Assembly: GCA_005281725.1 (NCBI GenBank)
Contig: SSBO01000001.1
Span: forward strand, 4,510,399 to 4,574,398
Length of the DNA: 64,000 nucleotides
Reading direction: 5' to 3'
Source: Wuchereria bancrofti
Lineage: Eukaryota > Nematoda > Chromadorea > Rhabditida > Onchocercidae
Below the pieces are notes generated by a model that worked only from the letters and a program-made list of their open reading frames with translations, searched no databases and was not told where the DNA came from. The first letter of the stretch is position 1; every line of letters begins with the position of its first letter. A program made the translations under genes and the position numbers. Of the stretch, positions 12,001 to 28,260 are shown piece by piece.

Positions 12001-15000
12001 CAGTATCGTCGTTCCTGTAATTACGATGTGTTTGGCGTACGTTTACCACCTACTGATGCTCAAACGTCAACAACACTTCAAGGACAATCAAAGACTGAAG
12101 GTTTGCTTAAATGTCTACAATTTTTCACTATGAATTAACTATTATCGAGTAACAAACCACTGGTATATATAAACGTACCCAATTTGTGACCTTGATTTTC
12201 ATATCATTGAATAATAATGGGTAGGAACTGGTAAATACACATAGACTGGAATGTAATTAGATGGATTTAATGAATGAATATCCTGACGATTATTATTAGC
12301 AGCTTGTTTAAACAATGCGCAATCTTTTTATATATAATAAAGGATAATACGGCTATTAAATTTTATCGAAAAATTTAAGCCACGATTGCACCGACATCAG
12401 TTCAACAATCAAAAACCGTTTTGAAACCGTCTGTGGTTGCACAGCAGTGTCCGAGGTGATTCGTTTCGTCTCTTGCAAAATTTCTTGCCTATCATTCATC
12501 AAAAAATATGCTAATAGCTTAAAATAGTCATAATTATTAAATTTAATACATTTTTTTATCAAAGCTGTACTTTATTTTATTCCAGTTTGTATGAAACCCA
12601 AAGCTTTAGTGGCACTGATGCTCACTATAATCAAGCAGTTTCACCAACAGTATCGGAATATGGCATTAACGATTATTATGAGCCAAAAATTGCTGAACAA
12701 ATTCCTCCACGCAGTCGAGGATCGCTACTTGTGTGTTTATTTCATTTTTTTTTTTTTTTTTTTTTTGAACTTTAATATATGGCGAAATATTAATCACATA
12801 AGATTGCTTTAGTTCTGTATGAAATTGTTCGAGACAGGTGCATTGCATGTGTATGTATTACTCAAATGGACTTTACCACTTACATTTTAGTCATTCTTTT
12901 CTCATCAAATTTTCAGAATATGCTGGCTCGTAATTTCAAAACAATTGAGAAAACCACACTATATTTAGCTTTCTTCATCAACGTTATTTTACTCTTTCAT
13001 CGAATACGAATTTCGGACAATGTAACATCAGTAAGTGATACCGGTAGGTAATACTGGTTGTTTACATGTGGAAATATCCGTGAATATTATGAAGTATTGT
13101 GTTGTAAGAGTTATCTAATGAACTCATATAATACAGATGAGGATATGGAATCAGTTTATATCAGTGGAGTGATATTGCCGTACACATCATATGAAGTGAC
13201 CGGATGGATGCTAGCACAGGTTTTTATTGCATATTTGGTAGAAATATTTGTGGGAATAAGAATTTTAAATTCTCTTCTTATTAAACTCAGTTAAACTGTT
13301 CAAAGATTACAAGTAATGAAACTGCGTTGATATTGTTATTGATTCAGTTATCTTCCTGATCAATCTTTTGATCTTAAACAACAGCAAAGGAAAGATTTGG
13401 AAGCAATATTTTATTTGTTTCAAAATTTTCTACATCCATTCAGGCCTATGACGTCAATTCTAGTTATCTAATTTTTAGGTTATGATAAAATTAAAATTCT
13501 TCTTCAGTTACTCTACTGGATAAGCGTTTTGCATGCTGTCGCATCATTTGCTTTGTTGGTATCGTTTTATCAATTAAAGGTTATTTAATTCGATTAATTT
13601 CAAACATTTCGATTTTCAGTTCGAATATTAATCTTTCTCAGCTGATTGCTAAGAAATTAATTTAAATAGATCAAGTTTAACTGCTTAAAATTTTCGGCCA
13701 TCTTTTGATCCTTTCTTATACTTCAACTATGTCAATCATTTCCGTCATCAAGTCATGGTTTTTGTTTGATAGTTTACTTCTAGGTTTCATGTCAGAATTG
13801 GATTTTCAGATCCCACTCATAACTTTTAAGCGTGAGAAGGAAGTCGCGCGGCGTTTAATGTTTGATGGCTGTTGGCTCACCGAAGATGATGATGAAGAAA
13901 GAAGTTTGACGAACACTGTCTTCTGGTAAAATACTTTTCTTCCTATTTTTTTGTGTGGGTGAAGCCTGCGTAAATTGACGTCAGGGGAGAACTGCAGTTT
14001 GATTTTGAAATCTTTTTTTTTTCATAGGTATATCGATCGTATCGTTATTAGCTCGAAATCATTTCCCATGAAATACTGGGATAAATTTGTTCGCCGGAAG
14101 ACAAGGCAAAAGTTTCGTGACCAGACTGATGAGGAAACATTAGTCACAGTCTTGGGTGAAGATAAATCGGCAACTGACACCTCATTTGATTACAGGTAAA
14201 TATGAGAGAGTAGTTCTTCATACTTCTTTCTTCGTTCGCTTTAACTGCATGCGATTTTTTTGTTCATTTAATTTTCTTCCCTTGAAACTTTCGAATTATA
14301 GATGTAAACTGTATTTGCTTGAATTATAAAATTAAGGTTTTTTTATCCTTTTTTCTCTAAAGTAGAAAAACTATTTCCACTTTAAAGGCATATTTTTTCG
14401 TAAAGAAACTCATAGTTCTTGAAATAACAATTATGAGAGACAAAAAATGAAAGATATCGTAACTTTCTTTTCCAGATATGCTTGTTGGTTGTGGCTTGGA
14501 GTAATTTTGACAAATGGACAGTTCTTGTATCGTGTCCACTATTTGCTTTGCTCAGCTCTTGGTGTTTTCATTTCTCCTTTCTTCTATGCCTTTCACCTGA
14601 TAGATGTGGTACTCTCTTTTCCCATGTTGAAAGCTATTTTGCAATCTGTTACTCATAATTTGCAACAGGTAATTTGTTTCTATTCAGCAGTAATGAGTAA
14701 AATGGTGAGCTGGGGATATGGAAGAATGACAAGGATCGCAATGTTTGAAATATTTTTTCTAATCTAAAAAAAATTTTCTTTACCACAAATGTACGGTATA
14801 AAGGCAGTTGTATGTTCTCTAAAGATTGAACTCTCGCATTTACTTTGGTTCAAACAAGTTTTATAGACGAATGTTGTTGACAAAAATTTATTTATTTAAG
14901 AAATAGATCCAAAATATCGTAGTTTTCTCAATATGAAGCTAAGTTGGGATTATGGAGTTAGATAATTAATTGACAGTTAATTTGCTTCAGTTAATTTTGA

Positions 15001-16004
15001 CCATCATGATGACATTGGTGGTTGTGTATTTGTATACCGTGCTAGCATTTAATTTCTTTCGCAAGTTTTACGTGCAAGAGGGTGAAGGAGAAGAACCACC
15101 AGACCGAAAATGCCACAACATGTTGACGGTTAATTAATTATTTTACATACAACATTAATTAGTTGTTTTATGGTATTATTGACACCGTAATTTCGAAACT
15201 AATATTTTTATTCAATTTCGAAGAAACAATTCCTCAAGATTAAAGTATTGTTAAAAACTTTCAGTGTTTCATTTATCATTTCTACGCTGGAGTACGCGCA
15301 GGCGGGGGTATCGGTGATGAATTGGAGTCTCCTTATGGTGATGATTTGGAATACTGGCGAATGCTTTATGATATTTCCTTCTTCTTCTTCGTTATCATTA
15401 TTTTGCTTGCCATTATGCAAGGTTGAGAATTTCTTCATTTAAAAATGGTGCCTTTGATGATTCGACTATTTCAAATCAGTTGTCAACAAATTAGTCAAAA
15501 ATGTTTCAGGCTTAATTATTGATGCATTTGGTGAATTGCGTGATCAACAAGAATCAGCAACTGAGAAATTGGAATCATCCTGTTTTATTTGTGATATTGG
15601 CAAGGAAACATTTGATCGATTGCCGCGTGGCTTCGAGATACATACCTCTAAGGAGCACAATTTCGCTAATTATCTGTAAGTTTTTTTCATTAACAATTAG
15701 TTGATGTAATGAAAGGGAGGAATTGTAGTAGTTGCTTCTAAAACATACGAGTAAATTTTCAACGCATGTTGATGAAACACGTAAAGGAATTCTTTAGTGA
15801 ATTCAAATAGTATCATTTCTGTTTCCGTCTTTTAATTACCAAATTTTCAGCTTTTTCCTCCAACATTTGGTGAACAAAGATGAAACAGAATATACAGGAC
15901 AGGAGACATATGTTCGAGAGAAATACGATAATCGTGATTGGGAATTCTTTCCCGTTGGTGAGTGTTTCATGAAACAGTACGAAGATCAACTGCTACAATC
16001 CTAA
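1..16004 (+). CDS. unc-68: Ryanodine receptor calcium-release channel, C-terminal ~1,666 residues (5' end outside window)
   Basis: Endo/sarcoplasmic-reticulum Ca2+ release channel. Predicted exons: <1-60, 375-666, 891-1031, 1263-1391, 1484-1672, 1830-1976, 3959-4071 (or 4916-5025), 6214-6307, 6706-6782, 7003-7192, 7344-7523, 7947-8060, 8142-8262, 8504-8721, 8920-9106, 9322-9538, 9888-9991, 10334-10547, 10729-10831, 10975-11078, 11336-11446, 11662-11841, 11958-12100, 12401-12455, 12586-12730, 12917-13043, 13137-13219, 13508-13579, 13810-13925, 14028-14195, 14476-14668, 14991-15128, 15265-15421, 15510-15675, 15851-16004. They join in one frame (5,001 nt). In order: solenoid, calmodulin-binding helix, paired EF hands (exons 9322 and 9888), divergent acidic region, S1 (exon 12917), S2 (13508), [11 protein letters not shown] linker (13810), S3-S4 (14476), S5 (14991), selectivity filter GGGIGDE (15301-15321), S6, then the cytosolic CFICDIG...H...H zinc-site region and a tail ending QYEDQLLQS. 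Near-continuous similarity to vertebrate RyRs leaves little doubt; individual splice sites are inference. Confidence 0.95.
3717..3744. repeat. (GT)n microsatellite in RyR intron
   Basis: Interrupted GT dinucleotide run inside the 2-kb intron (1977-3958) before exon A. The remainder of this intron holds nothing I could interpret as coding. Confidence 0.9.
3959..4071 (+). CDS. unc-68: RyR exon A: canonical calmodulin-binding helix (mutually exclusive with exon B)
   Basis: 113-nt exon, phase 0 in, phase 2 out. It encodes 37 codons plus two bases, containing [20 protein letters not shown] and then RMIPLYGIP. This aligns with the vertebrate RyR1 calmodulin-binding peptide (about residues 3614-3643). 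The anchor Trp and Phe keep the 1-17 spacing, and the Cys just before the Phe (RyR1 C3635, redox/S-nitrosylation sensitive) is present. It joins the exon at 6214, which begins by completing an Arg and reads HRAINFF. Confidence 0.9.
4916..5025 (+). CDS. unc-68: RyR exon B: alternative calmodulin-binding helix
   Basis: 110-nt open exon between a TTTTACCACAG acceptor and an AT|GTAAGC donor, 844 nt after exon A. Phase 0 in and phase 2 out, exactly like exon A, so it can replace A without shifting the frame into exon 6214. It reads [10 protein letters not shown] then [20 protein letters not shown] then HLYRVE. From the Trp onward the spacing matches exon A residue for residue and W, K, L, QRKR and LY are shared, but Phe17 is Ile and Cys16 is Leu. 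Including A and B together would break the frame (A ends in phase 2, B starts in phase 0). No transcript evidence is available here. Confidence 0.8.
5838..5930. repeat. Perfect 13-nt inverted repeat in the RyR intron after exon B
   Basis: GTGTTCGTTACAC at 5838-5850 and its exact reverse complement GTGTAACGAACAC at 5918-5930, separated by a 67-nt AT-rich loop. It lies in the 1.2-kb intron between alternative exon B and the common exon at 6214. The pre-mRNA could form a stable hairpin here. Confidence 0.75.
11150..11305. repeat. Imperfect ~45-bp direct repeat in a RyR intron
   Basis: The segment beginning ATCCTCGTTTTT and ending ATCATTAACTATGATT occurs twice (about 11150-11193 and 11260-11301) with small changes, in the intron between exons 10975-11078 and 11336-11446. 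It looks like local duplication. Confidence 0.7.
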
Positions 16005-16789
16005 GACCCGAATTATGGAACTCGAACGGAAATCATTTCCAGTAAATTTGATGTAATCCCAAAGGCAATTTTTTTTTTTTTTGGAATCACATCTGAGATT
16101 CTTATTTATGCTTAGTTGAAATCTGTCTTTTAAAAATCTCAGTATATTATCCTGCTATGCATAATGTATCATTTATTAAGGACTGTTTGTCTGTTTTTTA
16201 GAAATTAGTCATTGCTTTGACACAAATTTTTGAATTAGATTTCAAGCTTCTATTTCTTGTAGAAAAAGAGACATTTCACTTATTTTTAAAAAACTTCCTC
16301 TACTGAACGGCAAAATTGAAATCTCAAAAAAGCTGTATGTTTTCCTCCATTTCGTTCTATCCTGAGAATAAACGGTTGCCTTTGTGAGATATGTTGTCGT
16401 TGATATGCCTTCTCTCCAATTCTGTTCTGTTTTATGTGCAGGTGCACTCATACATTTCATGTATGTCCAATGTATTCCCGTTCAGTATTTAGTTTAGTTA
16501 TCTGGCAGCATTGTTGTAATCGTGAACGCACTGCTTCTCTGTTTGTCCGTTTGAGACAAATTCAATTGAAATGCGTTTGAAACAGAAACGTGAAATAAAA
16601 AATTCATTCATAAATATTGTTGTGAATTATTAAATTGAAAATCTCAAATATCCAGAAAAAAAACAGCTATAAGTTATTGCAACGATAAATCTAACGGTTC
16701 GAAATTTAATTCCTCGTTTCCTTTAAAAATTTAGAAATTCGAGTTGTAATTGATTAAGTTTTGTCACTTTCACCTAATTACTTAAACAG

Positions 16790-21119
<4,330 letters not shown>

Positions 21120-21166
21120 TTTCTTATCGACAAAGGTCTTTATCATAATTTCTTAGACACATAAGC

Positions 21167-21172
21167 AATAAA
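21167..21172 (+). terminator. Poly(A) signal of the synaptotagmin gene
   Basis: AATAAA 48 nt after the synaptotagmin stop codon. Confidence 0.6.
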
Positions 21173-22539
21173 AAGTTATGATATAGCGAACAAGAAGATT
21201 TGCCATGAAAGTAAATTTGATTAAAGTTGGCAGAGTATAGAAGTTATTTCGTTCGTTTTGAAGAATTTTTAGACTTTATAAGGAGATATCGAGAATTCCT
21301 TGTTTTCCTCAACATATATATATATATATATATATAAATTTGACAGTTTTGATTAAAAATTAGTTCGAACTAATTTCGAATTAGAATCTGTAGTGTTACC
21401 TTTATGTGCCTACTTTTTTAATTGCAGGCGTATTTTTTCTGTTGCTTCAGAGCTTTAACTGAACTTTTTTTCAGTTGGAACGCAAACTTAACTCTTATTC
21501 CGCTTCAGTTTTATTTCACCTTAACGATCCAATGCAAACATTTTTTAAGAAGAAATGTATTGTTTACTGTCTATTGAAAAAGTACTTTTATTTAACATAT
21601 TTCAATTTTCCCTTGGATGTCAAGCAATTAACTTTAATTTCTAATAGGCGATAGAATTTCACTAATATTCGAAGCATAAATTGATGGAAATAAATTGTTT
21701 GATCATCACAGTAAGTATTATATCCCTTGGAATTTGAGGCACATTTTGTTGTTCATGATGATTCACATAAAGTTGTACTTATTTTCTAAATTTCAGCAAA
21801 TATAATTAAACTGCACTGAATTCTTCTTTAGTACCTTCTGTCTAGCATCATCCAGTTTTTCTGTAGAAAAATTTCTACACAGTTTTCCTTCCTTTGAATA
21901 TGGAGGATGTAACGGAACGTGTTTTCATCTCCTATTTCGGAAGTTTTACGTCTGTAGTTGACAGCGTCTGTCAAAGATTTATTTTTGAATTATACTTCTC
22001 AGAAATGTCATAAGCAAACTGAATCCCAAATATTTCTGAATTTAAAAAAGAAACAGAGAGCTGTTTCTTGGGAGTGTTTTCAATTTACCCAGTTTGTTGT
22101 TGTGTGCTGAGAAATAAATTTCGACACATCATTATCAATCTCATACGTGCATCTAGAAAAAAAATTTTTTCGTTGATTGAAAATTCTTAAGAAAAGATGA
22201 CAGTCCGATGTCACTTTTCGAAAGAAATTCACTTCCTTACACTGATTTCAATGGAACTTCTATGACCCTATCTTTTCTGCGAAACGGAATCCGTCCGTGA
22301 GTCTGAAAAGTTCTCTCTGTTGGCTGTTAGCAATCAAACCACATAAAATTGTATTTTATTTATAACTTAAGGTAATCAATCGTATGCAGCAATATTTATG
22401 TTAGTTAGCGCACGCATTCACGAACAAAGAAAACGGAAACCGGATTTGACACGGGTGCCTGCATGACGCCTCTAACAAATTTTTAATTCAGCGCCTCTAC
22501 AACGTCTCATCCTTTCGCTTCTCTATGTTTCACAGTGTC
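21173..22539. other. Intergenic region after synaptotagmin
   Basis: No coding exon seen. It contains an (AT)n run at about 21315-21337. From about 22390 it becomes more GC-rich up to the X-box at 22540, as expected of a promoter. Confidence 0.6.
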
Positions 22540-22553
22540 GTTGCCATAACAAC
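22540..22553. promoter_or_regulatory. X-box (RFX/DAF-19 binding site)
   Basis: GTTGCCATAACAAC, a perfect match to the nematode X-box consensus RTHNYYWTRRNRAC and nearly palindromic. In C. elegans such sites, usually within ~250 bp of the start codon, drive ciliary genes in sensory neurons through the RFX factor DAF-19. The next candidate start codon on the + strand is 188 nt downstream (22741). No minus-strand gene starts nearby. Confidence 0.7.
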
Positions 22554-22740
22554 CGTTCCTGGGGAAAGTTACAAGTATTGATTGTGACTATCGATTTGTA
22601 CGATTGGATGGTACACCTGTCCGTATATGCATGCCTTTTATGTCGCTTAGTGCAAAAATTGTTTTTTATCTCCCAAAGTAATACAAAGTTAAATATCCAA
22701 ATAAATTTGTATTATCGCATAGACTGTCGCTAATTTTTTT

Positions 22741-23327
22741 ATGCCAAATATTAAATCTGTAATATTCCGGAAGTTTTTATTGTACAAATGATAGGTGAAG
22801 AGATAAGATACGCATTACCACTGACTATCTCCCTCTCTATATGTTCCTTAATTTTAGTGGCCAAAGGTCAAAGATCCGTCGCCAGCATGTCTTCCATTGA
22901 TTTATGCTGAGATCCGTATCATCACAGCTGAAATTAAGGAATCGGTCCATAGGTGTAAAGTAAAATATGGCTCTGTTGATATCTATTTCTTTCCTTTCCT
23001 TTGGTTAATTCTGTAATATTGAGAATTGTGTGCTACTCTTTGCGCTAAATGACTTGAGATTGCTGAAATAATTCCAGGTAATTCTGAGAATAACTATGCT
23101 TTGTTTGGAACATAATTCTCAAAAACTGGGTAATGTTGAAGCTTTTCAAGTAGGTATTGTTCATTGAATTCGTTCCATAAATATGGCAAAATGAAAGTAA
23201 AGAAATGATGTCATTTCTTCTTATACTAATACCTGTAATATCACAACAGTTATTTGCTGAAAAATGACTCAGCCATTTTCTTTCCTTCCAGTGTTTTAAT
23301 GCAGGGAGAAAATTTATTTTTCCGTAA
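22741..23327 (+). CDS. Candidate small gene downstream of the X-box
   Basis: Not recognised. Proposed exons: 22741-22758 (MPNIKS), 22858-22959 (WPKVKDPSPACLPLIYAEIR, then ITAEIKESVHRCK after one Ile), 23078-23149 (ending LGNVEAFQ). Then either read-through to a TGA at 23168-23170, or a final exon 23292-23327 ending at TAA. All joins are phase 0. The 99- and 118-nt introns have good GTAATA/GTAAAA donors and ATTTTAG/ATTCCAG acceptors. The product would be about 70-76 residues, with one amphipathic helix-like stretch and no signal peptide or membrane segment. The middle exon is the most convincing part (open, higher GC). The six-residue first exon is weak, and a different start is possible. Linked to cilia only by the X-box. 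Confidence 0.5.
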
Positions 23328-24892
23328 AATATTTCTCATTACTAAAATTATTGATTCAAAAATTCCTGCTGTTGAATACTTGTCTCCAAATTTGACAATT
23401 ATGTAAAATTACTGGGTCGCTGCTCTTTAAATAACATTTAGGGCTATCCACTCAGAAATGAAAAGAACTTTCGGAAAAAATAAATGAAAATTTAATCTGT
23501 CTTATCTCGAAAATGAAAAATTGGTCAGAACTGTCATCAATCTTCTGAGTCCATCGACGTTTTAAATGGTATTTCACATTTTCTTTACCATGCATGCTAT
23601 TCATTATGCAATTTCTTAACATTAAAAAATGGAATACTTTAACTTCAAGAATTTCTTAACTTCTACGACCAAACACTCCTATGACCAAACATTTTCAAAT
23701 GAATTTAATCATTTTTATAGTTTCAACAAAAAGTTTGCAAGAATTACAATTTTCCAACCGTTCACATTTCTTTTGCTTTTTACGTCAAAACTAATGAAAT
23801 CGTTGTGTGAAAAGTTTTTATAACACAAGTCTTCAGTGATATTCAAGTAGTTCTACTTATCCAAACTTCCCAAAAACATTTAGATGATCATGAGAATTGT
23901 TACGAAGATTTATCTTTATCTTAAAATACAATTTAAGGTTCAGTATTTATTTCTTTCAAACCAGTGCTTTACCTTTTTCTACTGCAATAAACCCATCATA
24001 TCGACTTCTCATATGGAAAGCAATTGTTAATTTAAAAAATGGTACTATGTAATTGATGATTTTTAAATAATTCTCCGTCGATAAATTGAAGGACATTTGT
24101 CGACGAAGAGAATTAATCTTCCTTCTGTTCAAGAGTCGTTGAGTAAACAAATAATTCCAATGATGAAACAAGGGCAACAAATGCTTACCTCCACTTCCGG
24201 AAATTTAAACAGTTCATTTGCTATGCGTATCAGATCAGAATAATAGGACAAAAGGATTGCATTACACGAGAAGCAATGTGAAAGAAGTTATGTTTATTGA
24301 ATCCAACATTTTCAATTTCAACCGATCTGGCAATGTGCATACCTTATCTACCCTCCACGATATGGGCATAAATTTAGATTTGATCTTTAATTGCCATTGT
24401 TATTGTTTACTGTGTGTATGCATGTGTGCACAGGAATATGATGGTATAGGTATGTATAGAATTCATTAGCATTATTACCGTAACAATTATCTTGTTCTCT
24501 TTCAGTGGTTGTGTTGCCACCCATTTGAGTTATTAAGTGTTATTCTTAGTTGTGTCTTTATGGAAAAAGGGAGGTTTATTACTTCGACTATGCAACACTT
24601 TTGTCTAAGATTGTTGGGATAATTTTTTATTAAATAGGTACAGTCTTGATGAACTCTGACTAGAAAGGTTTGATTTGATTTTGGCTTAAAACTGATCTGC
24701 TGTAGAAGCAGTGATAACTCTTCGTAAATTCTGCTTGTAATAATCGATGATTAGAATTTCGTCTTGCATGAAATTTCCTGCGACAAAGGAAATTTTGTGT
24801 GGGACTTAAGATGTCAAGGAGTATTCTTTCTCCACTGCTCATTGTCTTGAGATTGGACTTGCTTTCTTATAATTACTGTTCCCTCTTTTTCA
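23328..24892. other. Intergenic region before the first CX gene
   Basis: No gene recognised; the open frames here have no homology or splice context. A TTTTTCAG site at about 24886-24893, 24 nt before the next start codon, is a likely spliced-leader acceptor. Confidence 0.5.
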
Positions 24893-24917
24893 GAGCAAGA
24901 TTCCTATTTCGGCAAAC

Positions 24918-27311
24918 ATGTACAAGGTTATCATCTGCTTATTACTGTTTACTCCAGGAATTGGTAATGCTTTTAAAATTGGCATAGGAGGGAAAAATCG
25001 TGGCTCAAGCGCAGCAAGATTAAATCCAGTCAGTTTCCGGATTATTTTTTATGTTGCTGAATTTAAGTTATGATATTAATCCATTTGGTGTAATTGTTCC
25101 TGACCTTATAAAATTTAACAATTTTCAATCATTTTTTTAGTGTAACTAAAAAAGTAATTAATAGTATTTGAAAACAATGTAGTCAGCAGAAAAATTAGTC
25201 TTTGTCTCCAAGAATGTTATTCTGCTTTACTGTGATATAATATTCGTTAATTTTACTAGTTTCCAGTCTCGACCAAACACTCATTCATCAGCTGGTGGTT
25301 ATCACCCATCTCAAGGTGCTTATCATCCACAGCAAGGTGGTTATTATCCACAACAGAGTGGTTATCGCCCGCAGCAAAATGGATACCACCAGACAGCACC
25401 TGGAGGTTATCATCCCAGTCAAATTGGTGGTTATCATCAGCAAGGTGGTTTTGCTCCCAACCAAATGAAGTATGCATTTAAAAGGGAAGCGAATAATTTT
25501 TTAAAGTCCGAGAAGGATCGGAAGAAATTGCGAAATTATAATTTTTCCTAGATCATTCAATTCACTTCACCATAGAAGACTGATGATTCAAAATGCTGAA
25601 AAATATGTTTTTTAACTGATAAAACCTTATTTTTCCATTTTAGGACTTTTAAAACGACAAATAAAGTGAAAGCTAAAGGATATTAAAACTGAAATTTTTC
25701 AGGCCATCCGGTAAAGGAACATTTAGGAAAGCAGTTTTCGGTGGTGCGCTTGGAGCTGCAGCAGGTTTGGCAACTTTTGAATTAGGAAAGGCAAGTCATT
25801 CTTCACTAGTAGATACTATTTTATAGAATTTTAAAAGTAAATTAAATTCAACCGTGAAGTTTATAGTATAGCACTGCAGTGAGTTGAATATCAGTTTACA
25901 AATTTTTAGGTGGAAATAACCAAAACTGCATTTTAAAAGAAATAATTTTAGTGTGCACTGTTTACGCTGCTTTGTTCTGTCCGCTTAGGTTATTTCCTGT
26001 TGTAATATTACATGTGTAAAGTGTACCCAGACTTATTCATTGTTTCATAGTCGCTTTATCAGCATTCTCTGTGTGGCTTTACTTACATTTAGCAGTTTTG
26101 AAAACTGCAATCGATCTTGATACCTGGCATATTCTTCAGTTGAACGTGCTTCACATTTCTTTTTTCTTTCTTATAGGCAATTCTGCGTTCTGGTTCTGAA
26201 CCTTTGAGAGCATCAAATGGTCAAAATTATTATTTTGATGAGCGGAATCATCAGTACAAAAATGGCTATTTCATGTGTTCAGTGCCAATTGATGATGTGC
26301 TAAAGACGTTACAGGTTAATGAATTTTAAGGAAAATTCAACTTTCGGAGCAAGAAAGATAAATCTTTTGATTCATGATATTAAGAGGAAGGGATGTACTT
26401 ATTAGGTGAAAAAGTTTAAAGAGCGTCATCGATAAGGTTAGATTGAATGGTCTTCCCAACTAGATTTGAAAGAAATCCCTATGCAACACAAATAAAATTT
26501 AAATAAGTAAGATAAAAAATCTTAAGGTTAAACAGATTGATTTCTTCTTTGTTTCTCACTTCACTTTTTTCAAGGGAAGTTCAACTCCAGTGGCAGCTGC
26601 TGATGAGTCTACAAACTCAACCGCTATATCACCAGAGCAGTTCTTCAAAACAGTGTGTTATGTTTCATGAATTTTGAATTTTAGACGAAAGTTCTAAATA
26701 TTAATCAGATCATTGATATTTCGATTCCTAGATTTAAAATGAGTTATTTAAGTCTCGCTTTTTAAGGTACACTTCAAAGATGGTTCAAGGCCGAAGTCAC
26801 TGACCTGGAATTGTAAGTCTGATGCTGAGATATGTTGTGATACCGATTGTTGTCCAGTACAGCAGCTACGTGGTGGTAATTTTTCTGACCATAAAAGACC
26901 GTCATGGGTTTGTTTCATTAGGTTTGTTGATATTTTAAAATTTGAACAATTTTACAAGCAGTTCAATTCAGCAGTAAGCTCTTTTTAAGACTAGTATTCA
27001 AATTTCATCAGCTCCTGAAATAATTATCACGTCTTCTCACCTTGTCATTAAAATAATAAGTTGGTCACAAGTAAATATTTTTAAAATTTTCGTCCTAGTT
27101 AACAAGGAGTTTTTAAAATACTAGAGAAAAGACTTTTGCACACCTTCAATATGCATTATGTTTTCTGCTGATAACGTAGCTCAGCTTTCAGGAGTATAAA
27201 TGATGTCATCCACTAATTAATTTAGTTAGCAGCTTGTTGGGTTTTGTGCATCAAATCGAATACTTGAAAATTTTCAGTGTCTTGGTATTACTGATGCTGT
27301 CCTGCTACTAG
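24918..27311 (+). CDS. CX-module secreted/surface protein 1 with GYHPQQ repeats
   Basis: Exons 24918-25028, 25267-25469, 25703-25790, 26177-26314, 26575-26652, 26767-26921, 27278-27311 give 268 residues in one frame. Order: signal peptide MYKVIICLLLFTPGIGNA; ~65 residues of Gly/Tyr/His/Gln repeats of the type GGYHPQQ; a small-residue hydrophobic segment (VFGGALGAAAGLATFELGK); a CX module with its six cysteines (MCSVP ... WNC ... ICCDTDCC); a hydrophobic C-terminus WVCFISVLVLLMLSCY. CX modules are nematode extracellular domains of unknown function. The hydrophobic end with no cytosolic tail suggests GPI anchoring (inference). The intron after 25790 uses a GC donor (AAG|GCAAGT). The acceptors at 26574 and 26766 are AAG. 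Confidence 0.82.
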
Positions 27312-28218
27312 TAATATGATGTTCTTATTATCGTCTTTCTCACTGATTCTACCTTTCCTACATTCGACATTTGCCTTTATCATGAAACTCATCAACTGAA
27401 GTACTGCATAAAAAGGATTGTGCTTTCAGAGGTTATTACAATTAATAAGGTAAACTAATTTCTTAATTCTTTTTTAGACTATGAAGATTTGCAGAATATT
27501 TGTAAAAAAGAAAAAACTAAAAAAAATATGGAAATGAAAAAGAGAAACTTATTTTTTGCTATTTTAACTCTTTTAATAATGAAGTTTTAGTTTGCAGATT
27601 TGCAAAAAGAATTTGACTTTCTAGGACAAATGCAATCGCTACAATTGTATTTAATATATCCAGAACAAATTATATGCAACGTACTTTTATCGTTATACTT
27701 ACTAACAACAGTATTACTGCATTCTGTGGTAGATGATGAGATTTTTCACTGCTCGCGAGCTGAAATACATTTTTTTAAACGCGTGTTTCAAAGTAGATTG
27801 TAACATAGGTAAACTTCATATTCTAACGATTGTTATAGTTGGTTAAATATCTCTGACTTTAACAAAGCGCTGATTTGTCGCAAGTTAGATATCAACAGAC
27901 AACGTAAACGCTTATGTGACAAATCTTTTAGCCGCCTTAAATCTTGTTAATAGGATATACAGTGGAACGCGCAATAGAATAAAATATACAAATTTAATTT
28001 AATATATTATTTTCATTATAAATTTTTTGTGCAGGACATAGTCATGTTGATATGCAAATAAACCATTTTGTCAACTTAGCAGATGCATGCGTTCAATTTT
28101 CCGGAGCTTGAGAAAATTCCAAATCATTTAACTGAAGTAAATGGTCTCTAAAATTTTTTCTGGGAATTGAACTTTCTTCATTTGTAAAATAAAACTTGGC
28201 ATTGTTAACGGTCAAAAG

Positions 28219-28260
28219 TAATTATTAGTCTAAAGAACATAATTATTAGTCTAAAGAACA
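28219..28260. repeat. 21-bp perfect tandem duplication
   Basis: TAATTATTAGTCTAAAGAAC plus one A occurs twice head to tail, in the 2.6-kb spacer between the two CX genes (27312-29853). Otherwise I see no gene in that spacer, which includes purine-rich stretches around 28900-29350. Confidence 0.9.

Noticed and set aside
12591..12812. Alternative open frame across the RyR exon at 12586, with a tempting QKLLN motif
   Set aside because: The other frame, entered through the small exon 12401-12455, continues in phase into [10 protein letters not shown] of S1. The QKLLN match is coincidental.
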